Source: Sulfurospirillaceae bacterium (GTDB lineage: Bacteria > Campylobacterota > Campylobacteria > Campylobacterales > Sulfurospirillaceae). Taken from it: DNA of 5,055 nucleotides. The position numbers and the translations under genes are program-made. The notes beneath the pieces are model-generated. The model ran no database searches. It had not been told where the DNA came from and saw only the letters and a list, made by a program, of their open reading frames with translations. Shown here piece after piece: positions 1 to 4,573 of this stretch. How positions within the stretch are numbered: the stretch's first letter is position 1; each line of letters starts with the position of its first letter. The stretch spans positions 1 to 5,055 of the forward strand of contig JAQWCT010000191.1 in NCBI GenBank assembly GCA_028705785.1, read 5' to 3'.

Positions 1-459
1 CTTTGGGATAAATCCCCTTACATGTAAAGCATTCATAAAGAGAGCGAAGTCTAGTTTGATAAGAAAAATAGACTTTGCCGTAAAAAAGAAGATGGAAGTC
101 AATTTATGAGGTAGGCGCAAACGATGCATCGCAATGGCTATGGCAAATTCATCTTTATCCGAAAAAAGCATGAGAATAAAAAGTAAAATAAAATTTGACC
201 GCAAAAAAACCAATAGTGCAAGATCATAGTTTTTTTGCCAAAGCATACTTAACACAACGATGGCGATGAGGGTATTGAGAAAAAAAAGTCGCTTAAAGAT
301 ATGCCAAAGTGACGCTTTTTGTATCCAACCAACTATAAGGAGTGGCAGAAGCATGGATGCATAAAGATGTTCTTGTAATGCCACGACGGTGCTGTACAAC
401 AGTGCTAAAAGAAGTGCCGTTGTTGGCGCTATGCGTGGCGAGGTTTGCGTTTTATCCAA
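1..459 (-). CDS. nikQ: NikQ/CbiQ-type ECF transporter transmembrane (T) subunit, partial (C-terminus beyond window)
   Basis: This is the membrane coupling subunit of a nickel/cobalt energy-coupling-factor transporter. It links the substrate-binding NikM to the ATPase NikO in the inner membrane. The frame is open from a TAA at 540-538 to the window edge, giving 153 residues from the chosen start. Hydrophobic stretches lie at about residues 14-32, 35-46, 58-73, 80-98 and 122-134. A charged segment follows (SDKDEFAIAIAMHRLRLPHK, 100-119), then N-A-L-H-V-R-G-F at 143-150, which resembles the Ala-Arg-Gly coupling motif of EcfT/CbiQ proteins. The C-terminal part is missing because the window ends. 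The best start is TTG at 459-457, preceded by GGAG with a 7-nt spacer; the first in-frame ATG (354) would remove the first hydrophobic segment. The gene overlaps the 3' end of nikL by 31 nt. Family assignment is firm; the metal is inferred from the operon. Confidence 0.82.
   Translation of the reverse strand, partial: MDKTQTSPRIAPTTALLLALLYSTVVALQEHLYASMLLPLLIVGWIQKASLWHIFKRLFFLNTLIAIVVLSMLWQKNYDLALLVFLRSNFILLFILMLFSDKDEFAIAIAMHRLRLPHKLTSIFFFTAKSIFLIKLDFALFMNALHVRGFIPK
18..27. repeat. TTACATGTAA palindrome, copy 1
   Basis: Perfect 10-bp palindrome inside nikQ, encoding Leu-His-Val in the H-V-R-G coupling motif. The flank on the plus-strand right side is AGC, shared with copy 3 (TTACATGTAAAGC). 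Confidence 0.5.
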
Positions 460-809
460 TACAGTACTCCAAAGAAAAAGACAATTATAACCAATCCTAA
501 GAGCATTTTATCCAAAGGCGTGTCGGATGGTAATACTTTAGCCTCTTCTTTGGTATGACTTTGCGCCACATAATGTGTTTGTGTTTGATGCCCCATACCC
601 GCTTCAACAATAATATCAAATTCAGCAGAGGGCAATTTTGCTGAAGCTTTGCCCTCATCATCGGTTGCAAAGGCTAAAAGCTCTTTTTGGTTCGCATCTA
701 AGAGCTTTACGGTACACTGTTTACAAGGCGAAGATTTGGTGAAATAACTCTGAACGAAGAGTTTTCCCTCTTCATCGTAGGCAAAAAGGTTGATTTTATG
801 TGCCCACAC
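429..809 (-). CDS. nikL: NikL-like accessory subunit of nickel/cobalt ECF transporter, membrane-anchored (start uncertain)
   Basis: The protein is a small exported module with a C-terminal anchor, lying between nikM and nikQ, the place of NikL in NikKMLQO systems. From the GTG at 809 it has 126 residues: a beta-rich domain of about residues 5-70, resembling NikL/carboxypeptidase-regulatory-like folds, a C-x-x-C pair (C29, C32), a G-M-G-H-Q segment near 71-75, and one hydrophobic helix (about 103-118) followed by basic IKRKPRHA. Starting at GTG probably truncates the protein. The frame stays open upstream to 845 and encodes R-I-G-L-L-S-L-L-V-F-T-S-V-W-A before H-K, a convincing signal peptide with cleavage before His. 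No ATG, GTG or TTG lies in that extension: the only upstream in-frame ATG (851-849) is followed at once by TGA (848-846). The real start may be a rare codon (ATC at 842 or CTG at 836), or the gene may carry a start-region lesion. The exact role of NikL is poorly defined in the family. Confidence 0.72.
   Translation of the reverse strand: MWAHKINLFAYDEEGKLFVQSYFTKSSPCKQCTVKLLDANQKELLAFATDDEGKASAKLPSAEFDIIVEAGMGHQTQTHYVAQSHTKEEAKVLPSDTPLDKMLLGLVIIVFFFGVLYWIKRKPRHA
467..470 (-). promoter_or_regulatory. Shine-Dalgarno site supporting the TTG start of nikQ
   Basis: GGAG (470 to 467) lies 7 nt before the TTG at 459-457, inside the last codons of nikL. No ATG start is available nearby in this frame, so this site decides the start. 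It also implies translational coupling to nikL. Confidence 0.55.
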
Positions 810-828
810 ACTTGTGAATACAAGAAGA

Positions 829-1452
829 CTAAGCAGCCCGATGCGTCACATACTGCTCCTTTACATGTAAAAGATGCGGTGAGACTTTTTCAATGAAACG
901 AAGCGCAAAAAGTGTGATAGATCCCTCGATAAACATCACGGGTAAGTGTGCTAGTAATGCTACTTTTGCGGCATCCACAAACGCGTCGCCATTGAGGGCT
1001 AGAGTGAGTGAAAGCAAGAAAGCAGAAAGGGCCAACGGAACAAAGCCTATTAAAAACCAGAGTATATCTTTTTGCCAACGGTTGGATGAGGGAAGCATAA
1101 AAAGCCAATAGCCAATCAGCGTGGGTGTGGCAAGATTGAAGAGATTGATACCGAGCGTTGTGAGTCCGCCAAAACCAAAAAGAACGCCTTGAAGTAAAAG
1201 AGCAACAAAGATAGCGATAAAAGCCCTAAAGCCTAGCATGGCTCCCACAATACCACCCAAGACGAGATGCACTGAAGTGGGGCCGATGGGAACATGAACA
1301 AAAGAGGCTAAAAAGAAAAGTGCCGAAAGAACAGCCGTTTTAGGAATTTCGTCATCTTTGAGTGTTTTAAATGCATAAAGGGTAAATACAGCCGAAACGA
1401 CTGTACCACCGATTAAAATCTCAGGTCTGAGTAAGCCTTCACTGAGGTGCAT
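829..1452 (-). CDS. nikM: NikM/CbiM-type substrate-binding membrane component of nickel/cobalt ECF transporter
   Basis: NikM/CbiM is the S-component that captures Ni(II) or Co(II) in the membrane and passes it in when coupled to NikQ and NikO. The 207-residue protein is full length for the family and begins M-H-L-S-E-G. In structurally studied NikM the metal is held by the N-terminal amine, His2 and a further histidine; here His2 is present, and H53 and H62 lie in the conserved stretch F-V-H-V-P-I-G-P-T-S-V-H-L. Also typical are Q-G-V-L-F-G-F-G-G (88-96) and H-L-P-V-M-F-I-E-G (169-177). Hydrophobic helices span most of residues 10-187, and the tail is polar. The ATG lies 1 nt after the TAA of nikK with only a weak, distant purine run (GAGG), suggesting translational coupling. 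Nickel rather than cobalt is inferred from the nikK/nikL neighbours; automated annotation may call it cbiM. Confidence 0.93.
   Translation of the reverse strand: MHLSEGLLRPEILIGGTVVSAVFTLYAFKTLKDDEIPKTAVLSALFFLASFVHVPIGPTSVHLVLGGIVGAMLGFRAFIAIFVALLLQGVLFGFGGLTTLGINLFNLATPTLIGYWLFMLPSSNRWQKDILWFLIGFVPLALSAFLLSLTLALNGDAFVDAAKVALLAHLPVMFIEGSITLFALRFIEKVSPHLLHVKEQYVTHRAA
846..862 (-). promoter_or_regulatory. Ribosome binding site leading into an ATG-TGA start-stop pair ahead of nikL
   Basis: AAAGGAG (862 to 856) is followed after 4 nt by ATG (851-849) and directly by TGA (848-846), in the same frame as nikL. The signal-peptide codons of nikL begin just after the stop. All of this lies within the last codons of nikM, whose stop is TAG at 831-829. 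The layout looks like a normal nikL start that has been interrupted by a stop at codon 2. Confidence 0.5.
861..870. repeat. TTACATGTAA palindrome, copy 2
   Basis: Perfect 10-bp palindrome in the last codons of nikM, again encoding Leu-His-Val (L195-V197). It overlaps the first bases of the AAAGGAG ribosome binding site ahead of nikL. Confidence 0.5.
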
Positions 1453-1453
1453 T

Positions 1454-2200
1454 TTATTTCATTGCCTCAGTTTTGAGCCAAAGTACAGCGCCCAATTCGA
1501 CAGGGTAGCTTTTACCATCTTTTTTAATTTTTTCATCATCATCCATTAAAGCTGCAAATCCCCACCATCCATCAGTCGGGAGTGCCACATGAAAGACACC
1601 GTTTTTATCGGCTTTGTAGACTTGTGTGATATACATTTCATTGGGTGCTTTGAGCCCTTTGGTATTGTAAAACTCTACTTCCACTTCAGCATTAGGAACG
1701 GGTTTGCCTTTGTAGAGCACTTGGGCGCTAAACAAATTACCTGCATAGAGTGAATAGGGACGAGAAAGTGGGATGATTTCTGCTTTTAAACCGATAGGTT
1801 TATCCCAACCCTCACCTGAACCAAAGGCATCTACAATCGTTTTGGTTTGATGACGGATAAATTTCTCTTCTGCAGGCTCAAAATAAGGCACAGGATCGAC
1901 ATAAAACTGATACACTCCTGGTTCTTTAATGGCATATTCGCTCTTCCATGTGTGAAGTTTGTTTTTTTCGACAGCTTGTAATGAGCTTAAAAGTGATGTT
2001 TTTTTGCCCTCCATAAAAACGCCCGCTTCTTTAGGCTTTTGCATATCCATGAGCTGCTGCTCAAATGGATGAGTAAATTCATATTGAATGGAAACTTTCG
2101 TATTCCCACCTTGCTCGATAACACTCTTATCTGTCATAACAGTTTGAAAATGTGCAAACAAAGATGATGCACAAACAATGGAAGCCAATAATACTTTCAT
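1454..2200 (-). CDS. nikK: NikK-like periplasmic DUF4198 protein of nickel/cobalt ECF transporter
   Basis: This is a secreted DUF4198-family protein (the COG5266 type, described as a periplasmic component of cobalt/nickel uptake), first gene of the transporter operon. The 248-residue product starts with a signal peptide (MKVLLASIVCASSLFA, residues 1-16), with likely cleavage before H17 so that the mature protein begins His-Phe. Family hallmarks are P-Y-F-E-P-A-E-E-K-F-I-R-H (105-117), D-A-F-G-S-G-E-G-W-D (124-133), E-I-I-P-L-S-R-P-Y (141-149), Y-A-G-N-L-F (152-157), G-K-P-V-P-N-A-E-V-E-V-E (165-176) and the C-terminal L-P-T-D-G-W-W-G-F-A-A-L (207-218). These fit an Ig-like beta-sandwich. AAGAGGAG with a 7-nt spacer supports the ATG at 2200. 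It probably binds or delivers metal in the periplasm; the mechanism is not established from sequence. Confidence 0.88.
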   Translation of the reverse strand: MKVLLASIVCASSLFAHFQTVMTDKSVIEQGGNTKVSIQYEFTHPFEQQLMDMQKPKEAGVFMEGKKTSLLSSLQAVEKNKLHTWKSEYAIKEPGVYQFYVDPVPYFEPAEEKFIRHQTKTIVDAFGSGEGWDKPIGLKAEIIPLSRPYSLYAGNLFSAQVLYKGKPVPNAEVEVEFYNTKGLKAPNEMYITQVYKADKNGVFHVALPTDGWWGFAALMDDDEKIKKDGKSYPVELGAVLWLKTEAMK

Positions 2201-2207
2201 ACGAATA

Positions 2208-2215
2208 CTCCTCTT
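2208..2215 (-). promoter_or_regulatory. Shine-Dalgarno site of nikK
   Basis: AAGAGGAG (2215 to 2208) lies 7 nt before the ATG at 2200-2198. It is one of the strongest ribosome binding sites in the window, fitting a first gene that is not coupled to an upstream one. Confidence 0.75.
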
Positions 2216-2216
2216 A

Positions 2217-2245
2217 AATAATACTGAACTAAATTTGGTATTATT
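2217..2245. promoter_or_regulatory. Candidate operator: 8-bp perfect inverted repeat with 13-nt spacer
   Basis: AATAATAC (2217-2224) and GTATTATT (2238-2245) are perfect reverse complements separated by 13 nt; three further pairs match inside the spacer. The dyad sits directly upstream of the nikK Shine-Dalgarno site and overlaps the most plausible -10, so a bound dimeric or tetrameric repressor would block transcription. The size and AT-rich arms resemble nickel regulator (NikR) operators, but the arm polarity is opposite to the classical NikR consensus, so the regulator is not assigned. Confidence 0.5.
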
Positions 2246-2258
2246 GTGACATGTTACA
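2245..2258. promoter_or_regulatory. Candidate second operator: 14-bp near-palindrome
   Basis: TGTGACATGTTACA is a palindrome with one mismatched pair (6 of 7 pairs match). Read as two 5-bp half-sites with a 4-nt centre (TGTGA-N4-TTACA), it has the geometry of CRP/FNR-family sites. It abuts the upstream arm of the AATAATAC dyad and lies just upstream of the suspected -10. It is short, so chance occurrence is possible. Confidence 0.3.
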
Positions 2259-2285
2259 GATAAAGAGGAACTTAAAAAGAGGTGT

Positions 2286-3299
2286 TTAAAAAGTTGAGAG
2301 TTTTACATGTAAAGCTTCAAGAGCGTCTAAAGTTGCCCTCTCATCAGCATTATCGAGGGTTATATCAATGTGCCGTGGTTTTTTATACACAAGATCATAA
2401 TACTCAATCAATAGTATTTTCGCTACTTCCGCAAGATTGCCCTTTTCATATGCGCTTATAACTTCTTCTTTAACACTTTTCTTAATATAAGGTGCAATCA
2501 TCTGCATCGATTGGTCAAAAAACAGAGGTGTAATATCATGATAATCTTTTAATATTCTCTCCACGCGTTGCGTAAGTGGTGCTGTAATCTCTACTCTATA
2601 TCCTTGTGACATTCGTTCATGCAAAAGGGCTGGAACGATGCATTTGCCCATTCGCTTACTCTCTGCTTCAATGAAAATCGTGGCACTTGGATCAATTTTA
2701 GATAAAATTTCGCATAAACTATTTTCAAAAGCTTTTTGACTCGGTTGTGCCCCTTTGATGTTTCCAAAGCTAGACCCTAGATGATTGGCAAGCTTTTCAA
2801 GATCGATGGAAGGCTTAAGAGATTGCAAAAGCTCACTTTTTCCACAGCCCGTATTGCCACCAAGGACGATGAAACGGTGATGGGGTAAGTTTTCAAGATA
2901 GGTTAGCACATGAAAACGATATTGTTTATAGCCACCTTGAAGTCGGTAGACTTGATAGCCAATATGCGAGAGAATAATCGCGATAGAGCTAGATCTTAGC
3001 CCTCCTCTAGCGCAATAGATGCCAATTTTAGAGCCTATTTTGTACTCTTTTGCGATTCGTTCAAGGTGAGATGCTACATTTTGGCAAATGTAACGAGCAC
3101 CTAGTATTTTTGCATCATTGCGTGAGACTTGTTTGTAGAGTGTGCCGATTTCTTGATGTTCTGCGTCATTTAGGGCATAAAAGTTTTGAGCATTTGGAAT
3201 GTGGGATTCACAAAATTCTTTGGGACTTCGCGCGTCAATTAAAAGATCAAACGCTGATTTTTGGAAGATAAAGGCATCAATTTCGAGCTCAATTAGCAT
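2286..3299 (-). CDS. mnmH: tRNA 2-selenouridine synthase (MnmH/SelU)
   Basis: MnmH replaces sulfur with selenium in 2-thiouridine at the wobble position (U34) of tRNAs, using selenophosphate, through a geranylated intermediate. The 337-residue protein has the two expected domains. An N-terminal rhodanese domain carries D-A-R-S-P-K-E-F (22-29) and the catalytic loop Y-C-A-R-G-G-L-R-S with C96 (equivalent to E. coli C97). A P-loop domain carries the Walker A G-G-N-T-G-C-G-K-S (147-155), then D-L-E..A-N-H-L-G-S-S-F-G (166-179) and E-A-E-S-K-R-M-G (211-218), matching the known DLE..ANHRGSSFG and VEDESR..G motifs. Length is slightly below the E. coli protein (about 364). The ATG overlaps the HIT gene stop by 7 nt, so translation is probably coupled. 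Its presence implies that the organism makes selenophosphate (SelD), which is not in this window. Confidence 0.95.
   Translation of the reverse strand: MLIELEIDAFIFQKSAFDLLIDARSPKEFCESHIPNAQNFYALNDAEHQEIGTLYKQVSRNDAKILGARYICQNVASHLERIAKEYKIGSKIGIYCARGGLRSSSIAIILSHIGYQVYRLQGGYKQYRFHVLTYLENLPHHRFIVLGGNTGCGKSELLQSLKPSIDLEKLANHLGSSFGNIKGAQPSQKAFENSLCEILSKIDPSATIFIEAESKRMGKCIVPALLHERMSQGYRVEITAPLTQRVERILKDYHDITPLFFDQSMQMIAPYIKKSVKEEVISAYEKGNLAEVAKILLIEYYDLVYKKPRHIDITLDNADERATLDALEALHVKLSTF
2303..2312. repeat. TTACATGTAA palindrome, copy 3
   Basis: Perfect 10-bp palindrome at the 3' end of mnmH, encoding Leu-His-Val (L330-V332), about 100 nt upstream of nikK. With flanks it reads TTTTACATGTAAAGC. 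A shorter TACATGTA core also occurs at 3771-3778 near the HIT gene start. Confidence 0.5.
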
Positions 3300-3784
3300 G
3301 TAAGATACTCAGGAACGAGTCCTTTAAGATGGGTATAAATTTTTTCAAAATCGGTTCCATAGACTCTCGTGTCGGCGATGGTAGTAATAAAATTAGTATC
3401 GCCTATCCAGCGGGGAATAACATGGTAGTGAATATGTTCCGCAATGCCTGCTCCGCCGCTTTTACCAAGGTTCATGCCCAAGTTTACACCCTGTGCACCA
3501 AAACCCTCTTTAAGCATTTTTACACAGCGTTGCACGATAAAAGAGAGATGCAGCCACACTTCAGATTCTAGTGCCTCAACTGCATCGGTATGATGATGTG
3601 GAATCACCATAAAATGCCCAGGTGTGTAAGGATAGCGGTTCATCACGATAAAACAGTATTCATCTCGATACAAAACATGGTGCTTTTCATCGAGCTTAGG
3701 CGAGTTTGAGATGTGACAAAAGACACAGCCCTCCGTTTTTTCACTAAAATAAGCATCACGCCATGGAGCGTACATGTAATCCAT
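3293..3784 (-). CDS. HIT-family nucleotide phosphorylase/hydrolase (Ap4A phosphorylase-like)
   Basis: Histidine-triad proteins cleave nucleoside phosphate anhydrides or phosphoramidates through a His-nucleotide intermediate. The 163-residue protein ends its core with the HIT motif E-H-I-H-Y-H-V-I (116-123): histidines 117, 119 and 121, with H119 the expected nucleophile. The N-terminal stretch Y-A-P-W-R-D-A-Y (5-12) followed by G-C-V-F-C-H-I (19-25, C20 and C23 likely zinc ligands) is characteristic of the bacterial Ap4A-phosphorylase-like subgroup, and M-N-R-Y-P-Y-T-P-G-H (48-57) and G-M-N-L-G-K-S-G-G-A-G (103-113) are typical core segments. The ATG abuts the trpC stop with zero gap and has no clear Shine-Dalgarno, so it probably depends on coupling; M4 is an alternative start. 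Substrate is not determinable from sequence; linkage to trpC does not imply a role in tryptophan synthesis. Confidence 0.92.
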   Translation of the reverse strand: MDYMYAPWRDAYFSEKTEGCVFCHISNSPKLDEKHHVLYRDEYCFIVMNRYPYTPGHFMVIPHHHTDAVEALESEVWLHLSFIVQRCVKMLKEGFGAQGVNLGMNLGKSGGAGIAEHIHYHVIPRWIGDTNFITTIADTRVYGTDFEKIYTHLKGLVPEYLTC

Positions 3785-4573
3785 TTAATCAACTTTTTTA
3801 AAAGCTTCAAGAGCCGTTTGAATATCGGGTTGGCGCATAAAATACTCGCCAATTAAAAAGGCATCCGCACCGATTTTGCTTAAGTGTTGAATCGTCTCTT
3901 TGTCATTCAATCCGCTTTCTGCTACGATAATTTTTCCTTGTGGAATGAGTGGCATTAATTTTTCGGTTAAACTCATGTCCATCTCAAAAGTTTCAAGGTT
4001 TCGGTGGTTAATTCCGATGATATTTGCGCCTGCAAAGATGGCTTTTACCAAATCTTCTTTGTCATGGATTTCGACTAAAACTTCAAGTCCTAGTCGTAAT
4101 GCATACTCTAAAAGGTGCTTGAGTTCTGCTTTGGAGAGCGCTTTTGCGATAAGCAAGATAAAATCAGCGCCATAAACAACAGCCTCAAGGATTTGATATT
4201 CATCAATAATAAAATCTTTACGCAAAAGAGGCGTGGGCACATAACGGCGAATTTGGGTTAAATACTCCAAATTTCCTTGAAAATAATGAGGTTCTGTTAA
4301 AACAGAGATAGCATCCGCTCCACCTAGCTCATACGCTTTAGCAATGATAAGGGGGTCAAAATCAGCTTTAATCACTCCCTTACTCGGGCTTGCTTTTTTG
4401 ACTTCTGCTATAATGCGGTAAGGATTTTGTGGGGTTGCTTTGAGATGTGGTTTGGGATCTCTGGGCATAAAAGGATTGAAAGCAAGGCTTCGTCCTAGCC
4501 AATCCATCGTATATTCTTTCTTTTTTTTCTCTAAATCATCTTTGGTTTTGAGGATAATTTCATCTAGTATCAT
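3785..4573 (-). CDS. trpC: Indole-3-glycerol-phosphate synthase (TrpC)
   Basis: TrpC closes the indole ring of 1-(2-carboxyphenylamino)-1-deoxyribulose 5-phosphate, releasing CO2 and water, in cytoplasmic tryptophan synthesis. From the ATG at 4573 the protein has 262 residues, a complete stand-alone (beta/alpha)8 barrel. All key residues of the Sulfolobus enzyme are present at a constant offset: E57 and K59 in A-E-V-K-K-A-S-P-S, K119 in L-L-R-K-D-F-I-I-D, E168 in V-E-I-H-D, N189 in I-N-H-R-N-L, and E219/S220 in V-A-E-S-G-L. The phosphate-binding end is L-I-G-E-Y-F-M. An in-frame ATG six codons earlier (4591) is less likely: 4573 is preceded by AAAGAGA, overlaps the TPR gene stop as ATGA, and gives the family-typical M-I-L-D-E-I start. 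There is no fused PRAI (TrpF) domain, and no other trp gene is adjacent, so the pathway is scattered here. Confidence 0.96.
   Translation of the reverse strand: MILDEIILKTKDDLEKKKKEYTMDWLGRSLAFNPFMPRDPKPHLKATPQNPYRIIAEVKKASPSKGVIKADFDPLIIAKAYELGGADAISVLTEPHYFQGNLEYLTQIRRYVPTPLLRKDFIIDEYQILEAVVYGADFILLIAKALSKAELKHLLEYALRLGLEVLVEIHDKEDLVKAIFAGANIIGINHRNLETFEMDMSLTEKLMPLIPQGKIIVAESGLNDKETIQHLSKIGADAFLIGEYFMRQPDIQTALEAFKKVD

Larger units (their letters stand above)
2201..2285 (-). promoter_or_regulatory. Intergenic control region of the nikKMLQ operon
   Basis: This 85-nt gap between the mnmH stop and nikK is the only sizeable intergenic region in the window. It is strongly AT-rich and holds the two dyads and the nikK Shine-Dalgarno site listed separately. 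A possible -10 element is TAATAC (2243 to 2238), preceded by no clear -35, which is common in epsilonproteobacteria; transcription would then start near 2231. I see no stem-loop with a T-run that would act as a terminator for mnmH, so some read-through from the upstream operon is possible. The promoter call is an inference from position and composition. Confidence 0.5.

Noticed and set aside
846..851. Selenocysteine insertion at the TGA of nikL (the genome encodes a selenium-using enzyme)
   Set aside because: Selenocysteine as residue 2 of a signal peptide makes no functional sense, and I see no convincing SECIS-type hairpin just downstream.
890..1111. Overlapping ORFs on both strands inside nikM (890..1108 minus, 893..1111 plus)
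   Set aside because: They are alternate frames of a strongly supported NikM gene and show no recognisable domain.
2217..2245. Calling the dyad a classical NikR operator
   Set aside because: The E. coli-type (GTATGA-N16-TCATAC) and H. pylori-type consensus have the opposite arm order, so only a generic operator call is justified.
2272..2293. Direct repeat TTAAAAAG (2272-2279, 2286-2293) as a terminator or regulator site
   Set aside because: It is low-complexity AT sequence, forms no stem-loop, and would be expected by chance in such an AT-rich gap.
3050..3271. Plus-strand ORF opposite mnmH
   Set aside because: It is antisense to the rhodanese domain of mnmH and resembles no known protein.
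3329..3571. Plus-strand ORF opposite the HIT gene
   Set aside because: It is the antisense shadow of conserved HIT codons, with no Shine-Dalgarno site.
2311..3814. 14-bp direct repeat AAAGCTTCAAGAGC at 2311-2324 and 3801-3814
   Set aside because: Both copies encode the same Ala-Leu-Glu-Ala segment near the C-termini of MnmH and TrpC; only two copies exist and coding coincidence is likely.
3643..3852. Minus-strand ORF across the trpC-HIT junction
   Set aside because: It is an out-of-frame overlap of two well-supported genes.
3900..4175. Plus-strand ORF opposite trpC
   Set aside because: It is antisense to catalytic regions of trpC and has no family features.
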